The translations under genes were made by a program, and so were the position numbers. Positions 17,044 to 25,474 of a stretch of DNA of 64,000 nucleotides are shown here, one piece after another. This DNA comes from JAJECS01 sp965219705. Its GTDB lineage: Bacteria > Chloroflexota > UBA11872. The stretch is taken from assembly GCA_965219705.1 (NCBI GenBank), contig OZ244789.1, positions 2,108,001-2,172,000 on the forward strand, given 5' to 3'. The notes under the pieces are model-generated. The model worked only from the letters and a program-made list of their open reading frames with translations. It made no database searches and was not told the DNA's origin. The number at the start of each line of letters is the position of its first letter. The first letter of the stretch is position 1.

Positions 17044-17847
17044 TTAGGAAGCCCCCCAAACCTCGGGCGTGCCAACCGACTGGTACTTGCGCAAGGCAAA
17101 TCGGAGGATCACCAGTCCTCCCGCCATCATGGCCACGCCAACCGGGAGCCCCAGCACACCGGGCATGAGGAACTCGGCTGGCCGCAGCGCGAATGCCACC
17201 GGATAAAACACCGTGAACGCGATCGGAATGGCCGTCAGGACGCCCCGAAGCGGCTGGCCCATGATGTCAATGGGGTACCGCGAGTGGTCCATGAACGACG
17301 CGATTCCGTGAAAGAACTGTCGCGAGCGCGTGAACCACGCGCACGATAAGAACATCATGAGCCGCATGCCGGTCAGTACGAATACTGTGCACACCAGCGC
17401 CAGCAGCAAGAGCCCCGTCTGGGCCGGACTCTCGAAGATTCCGCTCTTCGCGGCCGACACTACCGTGGGTGCGATGAAGGCGATGACGACCATCGCGTAG
17501 CGTGGGTGCGCGGCGTCCAGGTTCGCCCACAGCACGATCGGGACGGGGCGCGTCCGCGCATAATCGAACTGGCCCGAGTAGAAGTAGTAGTCCACTTTGT
17601 TCGGAAACGCGAAGAGGAAGTTCCCAATCGCGTCCGCCAGCATGGCCATGCTCCACATGAGCGTGACTTCCCACGCCGTCCATTGGCCAAGCTGGGGAGC
17701 CACGGCGAATATCACGCCAATGAACGCCAGGCGTACGGCCCGATAGATGAGGTCGCCGATGACGGTGGCGATCGTGTCCGCGCGGTACTGCGCGAGTGTC
17801 TTGGGCATGAGCCGAAAGCCTTCGGCGTAAATCCAGGCCCAGCGCAT
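17044..17847 (-). CDS. ABC-2 type exporter permease (second permease)
   Basis: 267 residues from the ATG at 17847, which follows the TGA of the neighbouring permease after 2 nt. The frame is open further upstream, but there it is antisense or out of frame to the other permease. About six membrane segments are visible, including DLIYRAVRLAFIGVIFAVAP, MVVIAFIAPTVV and TGLLLLALVCTVFVLTGMRL. It pairs with the adjacent permease and ATPase as an export complex of unknown substrate. Confidence 0.85.
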   Translation of the reverse strand: MRWAWIYAEGFRLMPKTLAQYRADTIATVIGDLIYRAVRLAFIGVIFAVAPQLGQWTAWEVTLMWSMAMLADAIGNFLFAFPNKVDYYFYSGQFDYARTRPVPIVLWANLDAAHPRYAMVVIAFIAPTVVSAAKSGIFESPAQTGLLLLALVCTVFVLTGMRLMMFLSCAWFTRSRQFFHGIASFMDHSRYPIDIMGQPLRGVLTAIPIAFTVFYPVAFALRPAEFLMPGVLGLPVGVAMMAGGLVILRFALRKYQSVGTPEVWGAS

Positions 17848-17849
17848 GG

Positions 17850-18665
17850 TCAGCCGCCCTGGACCAGCACGCGGCGCACCAGCCGCAGCCAGAGAAATCG
17901 TCCGACCGTGATCAGGCCGACGCCCCAGGCCGCCTGAATGCCCAGGGCCGCCAGCGCATCGAGACCCTGCAGCCGCCCGATGTAGATCAGGGTTGGTGAC
18001 GACACCATCGCGTGGAACGGAAATATCACCGCGACGGTGGCCAGCCATGCAGGGAGGAGCGCGAGGGGAGCGAGCCCGCCGCTGAGCAGCTCCTGCACGG
18101 CCACCCGAAACATGTTGATGCCCGGTGACTGGGTGACGACGATCGTGATGGCGGCCATCACGTAGTGAAAGCCGGCGGCCACCAGCCAGCCCAGCGCCAC
18201 GCTCACGGCAAACAGCACCGCCTGCACCCCCGAATGTGGATCGCCGATCACGCCGGTCAGACGAAAGACGAGCCATGTCGGCAGCGCCACCATCAGCGTG
18301 TCAACGGCAAACACACCCAGCCACTGCGAGTAGCGCAGGACCTGGTTGTCGATGGGGCGGACGAGGTCCATGGCGATCTCACCGGAATCCACGTTGCCCA
18401 TGGCTTTGTAGAAGAGTTGCCGGTTCGCATGACTCATGCGGGCCAGGCTCACGACCTGCGCGACGGCGATGTAGGTGGCCAGCTCCGCCGCCGTGAATGC
18501 GGCTTGTGTATCGGCTGAGTTCTGCCGGATCGCGTCCCATAGATGCACCAGAATCCACGTATTGAGCAGGGTGATCGCCAGACTCATGAAAAACCCGAAC
18601 CGAAGCGCCAGGCCGAGCTTCACGTACGACCACGCGACGGCGATGGGCATGGCCAGTCCTCGCAT
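17850..18665 (-). CDS. ABC-2 type exporter permease (first permease)
   Basis: 271 residues with about six hydrophobic segments, such as FGFFMSLAITLLNTWILVHLW, VDTLMVALPTWLVFRL and ALLPAWLATVAVIFPFHAM. This is the arrangement of DUF990-type ABC-2 permeases that work as heterodimers with a second permease. It starts 8 nt after the ATPase stop and ends 2 nt before the second permease, so the three genes form an operon on the minus strand. A nearby ATG (MPIAVAWSY) is an alternative start. Confidence 0.85.
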   Translation of the reverse strand: MRGLAMPIAVAWSYVKLGLALRFGFFMSLAITLLNTWILVHLWDAIRQNSADTQAAFTAAELATYIAVAQVVSLARMSHANRQLFYKAMGNVDSGEIAMDLVRPIDNQVLRYSQWLGVFAVDTLMVALPTWLVFRLTGVIGDPHSGVQAVLFAVSVALGWLVAAGFHYVMAAITIVVTQSPGINMFRVAVQELLSGGLAPLALLPAWLATVAVIFPFHAMVSSPTLIYIGRLQGLDALAALGIQAAWGVGLITVGRFLWLRLVRRVLVQGG

Positions 18666-18673
18666 CGGCCGGG

Positions 18674-19675
18674 CTATTCCACGCCGTGCTGGTAGACGCT
18701 GAGGATTACGTCCTCGATCGGCGGATCGAGCACCGTGATGCTTCGCAGTCGGGCGGTCTCCATGATGAGGCTCACGGCACTCACGATGTCTTCGGCGGCG
18801 CCAATCCCTGAAACCCGCAGGCGGGTGCCTTCGACCACGATGGACGCCTTCGGCCAGCGGTCGGCCAGCCCGGCGCGCACGATAGTTGCCGATCCTTCGG
18901 CCAGCTCGGCCTGGATTGAGCGCGTTGAGGCGTGGCGGTTCAGCAGGTGCTCCAGCGATCCGTCATAGATGAGCGCGCCCTCGTTGAGCACCAGCACCCG
19001 CTCGCAGAGCTCCTGGATGTCCGTCAGGTCGTGTGTGGTCAGGATGATGGCGGTTTGGTGCTCACGGCTGATCGAGCGGATGAAGTCGCGAATCGCGTGC
19101 TTGCCCTCGATGTCAAGCCCAATCGTCGGCTCGTCCAGGTAGACCACGCGGGGACGGTGCAGGAACGCCGCCGCCAACTCGCAGCGCATGCGCTGGCCGA
19201 GACTCAGGGTCCGCACCGACTGACGCATCAGCTCATCCAACCCCAGCAGATCGGACAGCTCCCGCAGCCGAGCCTCGTAGTCCGGCTGGCTCAAGCCGTA
19301 GACCTTGCGCAGCAGGGCAAAGGCATCGATGGGCGGCAGGTCCCACAAGAGGTGCGATCGCTGCCCGAACAACACGCCGATGTTGCGGGCGTTGTCGATG
19401 CGGCGCTTGAAGGGGTCAAGCCCCAGAATGCTGACGTCGCCGGACGTGGGATAAAGCACACCGGCCAGGATCTTGACCGTCGTCGATTTGCCCGCGCCGT
19501 TGGGTCCCAGCAGGCCGACGATCTCGCCCTCGCCGATGTCGAATGACACGTCGTCGACACCGCGGATCTCGCGGTATTGCGGCGCGACGAACGATCGCAG
19601 CCAGCCGAGCCGTCCGGGCCGCCGCCGTTCGACGCGATAGGTTTTAGTCAGGCTGTGCGCCTCGATCGCCGTGAT
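18674..19675 (-). CDS. ABC exporter ATP-binding protein (start codon unclear)
   Basis: About 333 residues if translation begins at the ATC at 19675. Walker A is GLLGPNGAGKSTTVKILAG, the Q-loop lies near LFGQRSHLLWDLP, the signature is SLGQRMRCELAAAFLHRP, Walker B is VVYLDEPTIGLD, and the switch His is in TTHDLTD. The first ATG/GTG/TTG in frame is GTG 19549, which would leave only about 14 residues before Walker A. The conserved family N-terminus (AHSLTKTYRVERRRPGRLGW) is clearly encoded upstream of it, back to an in-frame TAG near 19749, with no standard start in between. It energises the two permeases downstream. Confidence 0.85.
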   Translation of the reverse strand: MTAIEAHSLTKTYRVERRRPGRLGWLRSFVAPQYREIRGVDDVSFDIGEGEIVGLLGPNGAGKSTTVKILAGVLYPTSGDVSILGLDPFKRRIDNARNIGVLFGQRSHLLWDLPPIDAFALLRKVYGLSQPDYEARLRELSDLLGLDELMRQSVRTLSLGQRMRCELAAAFLHRPRVVYLDEPTIGLDIEGKHAIRDFIRSISREHQTAIILTTHDLTDIQELCERVLVLNEGALIYDGSLEHLLNRHASTRSIQAELAEGSATIVRAGLADRWPKASIVVEGTRLRVSGIGAAEDIVSAVSLIMETARLRSITVLDPPIEDVILSVYQHGVE

Positions 19676-19845
19676 GGGGACCTCGCTTGTGCTTGCGGTG
19701 GTCGGACTCTCGGCAGACGCCGATGCCGCACCAACACATCCAGCCTATCCCTCGCCGCGATGGCCGGTGACCGAGATACCGGTGCGCGACGGTTTCCATC
19801 GCCTAAACTGAGGTAGCCCAATAGGGCCTCCGGAGGTCCCCGCTC

Positions 19846-20382
19846 ATGCCTATGAACGACCGCTTGGCCGAGGCGCTCAATGCGCAGATCACGCATGAAT
19901 TCAACGCCTCCTACATCTACCTCGGGATGGCGGCCTATTTCGAATCCTTGGACCTCGACGGCTTCGCCGGCTGGATGCGGGCGCAGAGCGCGGAGGAATG
20001 GGGCCACGGGATGCGCATCTTCGATCACCTGGCCGCCCGAGACGTCCCCATCGCGCTGGCGTCCCTGGTAAAACCCAAGACGGTCTATGACGGACCGCAA
20101 GCGGCCATCGCGGCTGCGCTGGCGTATGAGCAGGGCAACACGCGCGCCGTCAACGGGCTCTACGCTAAAGCGATTGAATGCGGCGACTACCAGGCCAAGT
20201 CACTGATGGACTGGTTCGTCAACGAGCAAATCGAAGAGGAAGACACCGTCCGGACCCTCCTGAGCCAACTCAAGATCGCCGGCAGCGACGGCGCGGGACT
20301 GTTGATCCTGGACCGCGAGCTGGGCGCCCGGACATCAGCTGCGCCGGACGCGGAGGCAACGGCAGGCGACCTCGCGGGATAG
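19846..20382 (+). CDS. ftnA: Bacterial non-haem ferritin
   Basis: 178 residues. GGAGG at 19832-19836 lies 9 nt before the ATG. The four-helix ferritin fold is recognisable from AEALNAQITHEFNASYIYLG, then ESLDLDGFAGWMRAQSAEEWGHGMRIFDHL with the EE..H ferroxidase residues, YEQGNTRAVNGLY, and DWFVNEQIEEEDTV with the last metal ligands. It stores iron as ferric mineral in a 24-subunit shell. A short Ala/Thr-rich tail extends past the usual end. No Fur box was recognised upstream. Confidence 0.93.
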   Translation: MPMNDRLAEALNAQITHEFNASYIYLGMAAYFESLDLDGFAGWMRAQSAEEWGHGMRIFDHLAARDVPIALASLVKPKTVYDGPQAAIAAALAYEQGNTRAVNGLYAKAIECGDYQAKSLMDWFVNEQIEEEDTVRTLLSQLKIAGSDGAGLLILDRELGARTSAAPDAEATAGDLAG

Positions 20383-20474
20383 TCCGACCATACAGCCGCC
20401 GCGGCGTTGCCCACGGCGGCAAACCCGGTGCCTCAGTATCGTGGCCGAGCCGCGGCGAATCGGGAGGATGGCGC

Positions 20475-21536
20475 ATGACGTTGGAGTTGCAGCAGTGCGT
20501 CGCCGAGTACGAACGTCAGGCGGCGACTGACACGGGGTCGGCTGATCACTCGCTGCTTACGGACGGATTGACCGCGTTCGAGCGATTGACCGCGGAACAG
20601 CGCCTTTCTTCCGGGAATGTCCGAGCCGCGGCCAAGCTGCTCTTCCGACTCGGTAAGCGAACCGAGACCGTCGACCTGCTCACCGAGTATCTGGCGCAAG
20701 ACCTGGATACCGAGGACGAGGCGTGGGCGCGCTGGGAGCGAACCGACACGCTCGCGCTGCTTCGCCGCTTCGAGGAGACGGTGGAGGCACAGCGCGGGTT
20801 CTATGCCTGGGCCAAGGAACGACTCGAGCCCCACCGCTTGCCCTGGGTGATGGCCGACGGCACCCAGGCCCTGGCGTGGTGGGCCAGCGGGCAGCTGGAC
20901 GAGTGGCTGGCCATCGTGCACGAGTTGCGCGCCGCCGTGCCCGTCAACGAATGCACGCGATCGTGGTGGTTTCAGCTCAACCGCACTGAAGTTCGGGTGC
21001 TCGAGCAAGACGAACGGATCGACGACGCGCTGGCCGCCGCCGACCGGGTCGGCGCGCTGGCCGATCGCTTTCCGGAGTGGGATCAGGCCGAGGGCGTCCG
21101 GCTGGAAGCGGACCTGGCCCGCATGACCGCGCTCGCGCGGGCTGACCGAGGTCCGGAGTTCGAGGCCGTGGCGGACCGGGTGACAGCGCGCGTGGCAGCC
21201 TTTCGAACCACGCACGCGGATGTCGCCGACAGCCCGCAGCAATACGTGGTGCTCTGTCACAACGCCGCCGCGAGGCTCTTTTCGGCGAGGCGATATGCGC
21301 GTGCCGCCCCGTTATTCCGGGAGGCGATTCGGGAAGGAGCGCCCTATCTCACCTACATCTGGCTGGCCGCGTGCGTGTGGGCCACCACCCAGGATCGCGG
21401 TGAGGTCATGGACCTCCTGCGCGCGGCAGCCAAGCGCGATCCGTCGCGGTCGGTCTGGCGGCGAGCGCGGCGCCTGGCCGAGTTTGGCGACCTGGCGGAC
21501 GATGCCGAGTTCAAAGCCGCCGCCGGGGGCGAATAG
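20475..21536 (+). CDS. Helical TPR-like protein of unknown function
   Basis: 353 residues from the ATG at 20475, preceded by GGGAGG at 20462-20467. The sequence is almost entirely alpha-helical and consists of Ala/Arg/Leu-rich helix pairs such as RAAAKLLFRLGKRTETVDLL, NRTEVRVLEQDERIDDALAAADRVG and RLFSARRYARAAPLFREAIR. This resembles TPR or SEL1-like solenoids. No catalytic motif, signal peptide or membrane segment is visible. It follows ferritin by about 90 nt, but a functional link is not evident. Confidence 0.7.
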   Translation: MTLELQQCVAEYERQAATDTGSADHSLLTDGLTAFERLTAEQRLSSGNVRAAAKLLFRLGKRTETVDLLTEYLAQDLDTEDEAWARWERTDTLALLRRFEETVEAQRGFYAWAKERLEPHRLPWVMADGTQALAWWASGQLDEWLAIVHELRAAVPVNECTRSWWFQLNRTEVRVLEQDERIDDALAAADRVGALADRFPEWDQAEGVRLEADLARMTALARADRGPEFEAVADRVTARVAAFRTTHADVADSPQQYVVLCHNAAARLFSARRYARAAPLFREAIREGAPYLTYIWLAACVWATTQDRGEVMDLLRAAAKRDPSRSVWRRARRLAEFGDLADDAEFKAAAGGE

Positions 21537-21669
21537 CGCACACAGCCTCGGAGAAGCCGCCTGCCCCACGCCTGGCGCCGGATGCCAGAACGACCCAGAG
21601 CGGACCGCCGGCCCGTGCGTCATAATCCGGCCATAGCCCGCGCCGTACCGCGATCAAGGTAGGGACCAC

Positions 21670-22803
21670 ATGGTGATGATCACCCCGAGCGTGCCGCTGT
21701 TGGAGCCGCCGCCCGCAATGCCGACCATGGCCGTGCCGAACGTGCCGCAGGTGCCGCCGCTGACCGATAGCCAGATCGCTCAGTTCAAGCGCGACGGCTT
21801 TCTCGTACTGCCGGGGGTGCTCGATCCTAATCTGTGCCGCCGCGCGCGCGACGACATGTGGGAGGCGATCGCGACGTACCTCCCGAGGATGAAGCGCGAC
21901 GACCCCTCGACGTGGACGCCGATCACCGACGAGGAAGCGGCTGGATTCCCGCAGTCCCACCATGGCGGTCAGCCGTACTTCGGCGGCGGAGGAACCCGGT
22001 TCTACGTGCGCAACGGCACCAAGGACTTCATGCTTGACCTGGGTCCGCGGGCGCTGTGGACCGTGGCGGAGCAACTGCTCGGCAAAGGCACCGTGGTATG
22101 GCCGGCCGGGCGTGATAAGTCCGGGTCCACCGTCGGCCCATGCCTGATGAACGATGAGGCGCTGGAGGTGCTCTACGGCCAGGACCTGGAGAGCTGGCCC
22201 ACGCTGCCGACGTTCACGACGCAAACCCTGCGGCTGCCGCAACAGGGGATTGAGCTTCTCACTGGCCAGGGCACGCGCGGTCTCTACTGCACGCTGCCCA
22301 ACAGTCCCGCGCCCGGGCCCAACTGGCGCGGCGCGCATTCCGATGGCTCGTCATATGGCCGCTTCCGGCTCAATTTTGCGGCCTACATTGACGACCTGCC
22401 GCCCGCTTCCGGCGGCTTCACCGTGTGGCCCGGCAGCCACACGCGGGTTTGGGAGCACCACTGGCAGACGTTTCACGCCGGTGAAACACACGTTGGACGG
22501 CGCCACGCCGCGCGCAAGCTGGGTGGCCACGAACGCCTGACCGATCCGGTCGTTGAAGCGATCAAGTCCGACACCGAGCCGGCTGACACCTACGGCCCGG
22601 CCGGCTCGGTGGTGCTGTGGCACAACAAGATTCTGCACATCCCCGGTCAGAACACCTCCAACGACGTGATCCGCCAAGCCACGATCTATGGCTTCGTGAA
22701 GTCGCCCGAGGGACTCTCCGACGAGCTCGCCATGACCGACGCCGGCGGCGACATCTGGCGCGATTGGTCGGACGAGGTCCGCGCGGTCGAGGCGGCGAGC
22801 TAG
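21670..22803 (+). CDS. Phytanoyl-CoA dioxygenase-family (PhyH) oxygenase
   Basis: 377 residues. A Pro-rich N-terminus is followed by DSQIAQFKRDGFLVLPGVLDPN, the usual PhyH opening. The Fe(II) ligands fit His-X-Asp in WRGAHSDGSSYG and the distal His in LWHNKILHIPGQN, after SGGFTVWPGSHTRVW. Such enzymes use Fe(II) and 2-oxoglutarate to hydroxylate small molecules or lipids. Length and the inserted segment between the motifs are larger than in the second PhyH gene at 47330, so the two are not recent duplicates. Confidence 0.85.
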   Translation: MVMITPSVPLLEPPPAMPTMAVPNVPQVPPLTDSQIAQFKRDGFLVLPGVLDPNLCRRARDDMWEAIATYLPRMKRDDPSTWTPITDEEAAGFPQSHHGGQPYFGGGGTRFYVRNGTKDFMLDLGPRALWTVAEQLLGKGTVVWPAGRDKSGSTVGPCLMNDEALEVLYGQDLESWPTLPTFTTQTLRLPQQGIELLTGQGTRGLYCTLPNSPAPGPNWRGAHSDGSSYGRFRLNFAAYIDDLPPASGGFTVWPGSHTRVWEHHWQTFHAGETHVGRRHAARKLGGHERLTDPVVEAIKSDTEPADTYGPAGSVVLWHNKILHIPGQNTSNDVIRQATIYGFVKSPEGLSDELAMTDAGGDIWRDWSDEVRAVEAAS

Positions 22804-22817
22804 ACCCTCAAGTTCTT

Positions 22818-22837
22818 ACCGAGCCTTAAGACTCGGT
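22818..22837. terminator. Small hairpin between convergent genes
   Basis: ACCGAG (22818-22823) pairs with CTCGGT (22832-22837) around an 8-nt loop, between the PhyH stop and the convergent NUDIX stop. A bidirectional terminator is possible but weak. Confidence 0.3.
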
Positions 22838-22842
22838 GTGAA

Positions 22843-23218
22843 GGTTGTGGATGGCCCGCTAGCTCAGGTCCTCGATCATCGCCAGTATCGCCTCAACGTG
22901 CGAGTGGCTCGGCACGCGCTCCGTCGGGTGCAACCATCGGAATTCCGTGATCTCGTGTCCAATCTCCACCTCGCCGTCTGCCTCAACGAGAAAGACGTGG
23001 TGCCTGTTCGTGGCGCTGGCCCACTTGAACAAGTATTCCGCTCGTGTCGCCGTAAGTCCCGTTTCCTCGTGCAGTTCCCGAACGGCGGCCGCCATCGGCT
23101 GCTCGCCCGGCTCGATGCCGCCGCCTGGCATCGAGAACTTCGCGGACTCGTCCCTGACCAGCAGCACCCTGCCATTTCGAACCAACACCACGGTCGCCCG
23201 CTGGCGGAGTCGATCAGT
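22843..23218. repeat. Duplicated NUDIX segment, copy 1
   Basis: This segment aligns without net gaps to 23653-24028 at a fixed 810-bp offset. Similarity continues past the NUDIX stop codon (shared GGTTGTGGATGGCCCGCTAG). It ends at the codon where copy 2 starts. Confidence 0.9.
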
Positions 23219-23518
23219 TACGGGCTCCGAGTGCAGGCACTCCCATTCCCAACGCCAGCGCCGCAGATGCTGACCGGCATCAAGATCATCATCACCCCAG
23301 ACACGGTGGAACAGGTCGCGGACGTCATAGGGCTCATCGTGGAGCGTGCGCCCGTCCCACGTCGCGATGCGGGGGTCGCTGGGCTCCCACGCTGGCATGC
23401 ACGCATTGAGCACCGCCTGCCAGTCAGGAATCGTGCCGTCATGGTCGGCGGATACCACGGAAACAGAAACAGCCGTGGCGACCAGAACGGCTGCGACGAT
23501 GTATGCAAAGCGCTTCAT
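22859..23518 (-). CDS. NUDIX hydrolase fused to an exported N-terminal region
   Basis: 219 residues. A clear signal peptide (FAYIVAAVLVATAVSVSVVSA, written here in part) is followed by about 75 residues of unrecognised sequence with Trp-rich stretches and two Cys. Then comes a full NUDIX domain starting VTDRLRQRATVVLVRNG. The NUDIX box is GGGIEPGEQPMAAAVRELHEE plus TGL. The domain is a close copy of the neighbouring stand-alone NUDIX gene; its start ATG has become GTA, so translation must begin in the exported part. Secreted NUDIX hydrolases are rare. Confidence 0.8.
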   Translation of the reverse strand: MKRFAYIVAAVLVATAVSVSVVSADHDGTIPDWQAVLNACMPAWEPSDPRIATWDGRTLHDEPYDVRDLFHRVWGDDDLDAGQHLRRWRWEWECLHSEPVTDRLRQRATVVLVRNGRVLLVRDESAKFSMPGGGIEPGEQPMAAAVRELHEETGLTATRAEYLFKWASATNRHHVFLVEADGEVEIGHEITEFRWLHPTERVPSHSHVEAILAMIEDLS

Positions 23519-23652
23519 GCAGACCGCCTCGTCAGGTCGCCGGCGTGCTCGTACATCTGACCAGAACGACCTGCTTGCTCCTTCTTCTCAGCAATCACGC
23601 CAGCGCCGCTGCCTTGTTTCAATCCTAAAACGGTCCGAATACCGGGTGCAAC

Positions 23653-24028
23653 GGTTGTGGATGGCCCGCTAGCTCAGGTCCTCGAGCCTCGCCAGGATTG
23701 CCTCGACATGCGAGTGGCTCGGCACGCGCTCCGTCGGATGCAACCACCGGAACCCGCTGATCTCGGGTCCAATCTCCACCTCGCCGTCCGCCTCAACGAG
23801 AAAGACGTGGTGCATGTTCGTGGAGCTGGCCCACTCGAACAGGAATTCCGCTCGCGTCGCCGTAAGACCCGTTTCCTCGTGCAACTCCCGTACGGCCGCC
23901 GCCATCGGCTGCTCGCCCGGCTCAATGCCGCCGCCTGGCATCAAGAACATCCCGGTCTCGTCGCTGACAAGCAGCACCCTGCCACTCCGAACCAATACCA
24001 CGGTCGCCCGCCGGCGGAGACGATCAGT
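23653..24028. repeat. Duplicated NUDIX segment, copy 2
   Basis: Partner of 22843-23218. It includes the start codon of the stand-alone NUDIX gene and about 15 nt beyond its stop. Confidence 0.9.
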
Positions 24029-24031
24029 CAT
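23669..24031 (-). CDS. NUDIX hydrolase, stand-alone copy
   Basis: 120 residues beginning MTDRLRRRATVVLVRSG. The NUDIX box is GGGIEPGEQPMAAAVRELHEE followed by TGL. The C-terminal half (HHVFLVEADGEVEIGPEI, LHPTERVPSHSHVEAIL) matches the fused copy closely. NUDIX enzymes hydrolyse nucleoside diphosphates linked to another group; the substrate is unknown here. There is no signal peptide, so this copy is cytoplasmic. Confidence 0.9.
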   Translation of the reverse strand: MTDRLRRRATVVLVRSGRVLLVSDETGMFLMPGGGIEPGEQPMAAAVRELHEETGLTATRAEFLFEWASSTNMHHVFLVEADGEVEIGPEISGFRWLHPTERVPSHSHVEAILARLEDLS

Positions 24032-24138
24032 TTGCCATTGCAGTGCCTAGATCCTTACCCAGCCCGAGGACACGGTCTGGTCTGCCCTTGAGCTAACGGC
24101 GCCGGACGCCCACGTTTGCGGCGGTGTCAACCGGGGGA

Positions 24139-25056
24139 CTATGCGTTTTCGTGCTCTCCCGGAGTGCTTGACATGAGCTGCCCGATCAGAAAGTCCGCGT
24201 AGGCCAGGGAGTCGGCGTCGATGGTGACGGTGGGGTTGCGCAGGGTGGCGTGTTCCAGGAGGCCGCGGGCCACGAGCAGGCGCTTTTCGAGGGCGTTGAA
24301 GAACTCCATGTCGGAGAGGCCGAAGGCCAGCCAGGGTACGAGCGGTTCAAACGCCGCGAGCGCCTGTGCGGCTTCGCCGGCTACGGCTAGGCGCCACGCG
24401 GGGACGAGCCGGTCGGTCAGCGCCAGGCCCGGCATGATCCCGACGATTCCGGTTGGCACAAGCTCCAGCATGTAGAGCCCGCCCCAGCCTTCGAAGACTT
24501 CCACGCGGCCGTCCGCGGCCTCGATGATGGCGCGGACCTTGGGGCCCATGCGCGGCTCTTCGAGCTTGATATAGCGGAAGTTGGGGCAGACGGCGGCGAG
24601 CTCGGCGCAGAATTCGGCGCCGACGGAGCTTCCGCTCGGGTTCCAATCCTGGATCAGCACCGGCACCGTGACCGCGTCGCAGACGACGCGCGCGTAGTCG
24701 AACAGGTCGCCGTCGGTTAGCGGAAACTGGCGAGGCAGGGCGAACGACACGACCTCCGCTCCCATGTCGGCATTGCGGCGAGCCAGCGCGGCGGCCCCCT
24801 TGGCCGAGCCGTGGTTGCACTGCGCCATCACAGGCAGGCGGCCGGCGGCCTGATCCACGGCGACCTCGACCACGTCGAGCCGCTCCTGCTCGGTGAGCTT
24901 GTAGAACTCGCTGCCGTAGGCCGGCAGGCAGATGGCGGCGGCTTCCGTGTCGACCGCGAAGTCGATCAGGCGGCGCAGGGCCGTGGCGTCGACTTCTTCG
25001 GACCCGGGGACGAACGGTGTCGGGACGATTGGGACGACGCCGGATATCGACTTCAT
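24139..25056 (-). CDS. DapA-like (dihydrodipicolinate synthase family) aldolase
   Basis: 305 residues from the ATG at 25056 (MKSISGVVPIVPTPF). The longer frame with MWGAT in front is less likely. The family opening is followed by VDATALRRLIDFAVD, LPAYGSEFYKLTEQER, VPVLIQDWNPSGSSVG and FRYIKLEEPRMGPK with the Schiff-base Lys. Family members cleave or condense pyruvate with aldehydes in amino-acid, sialic-acid and sugar-acid metabolism. The usual catalytic Tyr region reads differently, so a lysine-biosynthesis role is not assumed. The product may be a sugar-acid aldolase or dehydratase. Confidence 0.82.
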   Translation of the reverse strand: MKSISGVVPIVPTPFVPGSEEVDATALRRLIDFAVDTEAAAICLPAYGSEFYKLTEQERLDVVEVAVDQAAGRLPVMAQCNHGSAKGAAALARRNADMGAEVVSFALPRQFPLTDGDLFDYARVVCDAVTVPVLIQDWNPSGSSVGAEFCAELAAVCPNFRYIKLEEPRMGPKVRAIIEAADGRVEVFEGWGGLYMLELVPTGIVGIMPGLALTDRLVPAWRLAVAGEAAQALAAFEPLVPWLAFGLSDMEFFNALEKRLLVARGLLEHATLRNPTVTIDADSLAYADFLIGQLMSSTPGEHENA

Positions 25057-25072
25057 GGTCGCGCCCCACACA

Positions 25073-25236
25073 CCCTAACTCTCTCCCGCGGAGGGGAGAC
25101 GTTTGCATAACCCGGTCCGGCTAAGCACGTCCCGGGAGACCCCTGCCCGGTTCCAGGTTGGGCGGGGCCTAGATTCCCGCTTCCGCGGGAATGACGAAGG
25201 GTTACGCAAATGTCTCACGGTGGGGAGAGGGGATCG
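25073..25236. repeat. MITE/REP-like inverted-repeat element
   Basis: Two arms face each other. GAGACGTTTGCATAACCC lies at 25095-25113 and the reverse complement of GAGACATTTGCGTAACCC at 25198-25216, with CTCTCCC-type runs outside both. A central palindrome ATTCCCGC..GCGGGAAT lies at 25173-25192. No protein is encoded. Size and structure suit a non-autonomous mobile or REP-type element. Confidence 0.55.
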
Positions 25237-25279
25237 GCGCTCCGACGCGCTCTCGTGAGGCGACGCGACAGTTGGCGAC

Positions 25280-25474
25280 TTAGCTATGCCCGGCGTCCTG
25301 ACTGGTCGCCTTCTGCCCGTAACGCGGATACCAGTAGGTGGTGTAGATGCGAAAGCACTTGTCGCTGCACACGATGACCGGTTGGCCTTCGTGGTGCTTC
25401 ACGATCTCCTGCACCGGGATCAAGATGCCGCAGCTCTGGCAGCGCGGCATCTCGTCAACTTCACGTTGTGGCAT
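25280..25474 (-). CDS. Small Cys-rich (zinc-ribbon-like) protein
   Basis: 64 residues. CQSCGILIP gives C-X2-C, and about 20 residues later VCSDKCFRIY gives C-X3-C, a plausible zinc knuckle. The start overlaps the hyuB-like stop by 14 nt and has a good AGGAG upstream inside that gene. It is therefore translationally coupled to the hydantoinase pair and is probably an accessory subunit or metal-handling protein for it. No characterised family was recognised. Confidence 0.7.
   Translation of the reverse strand: MPQREVDEMPRCQSCGILIPVQEIVKHHEGQPVIVCSDKCFRIYTTYWYPRYGQKATSQDAGHS

Noticed and set aside
17848..18276. N-terminal extension of the second ABC permease
   Set aside because: It overlaps the first permease in another frame. 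The ATG at 17847 right after the neighbour's stop is the natural start.
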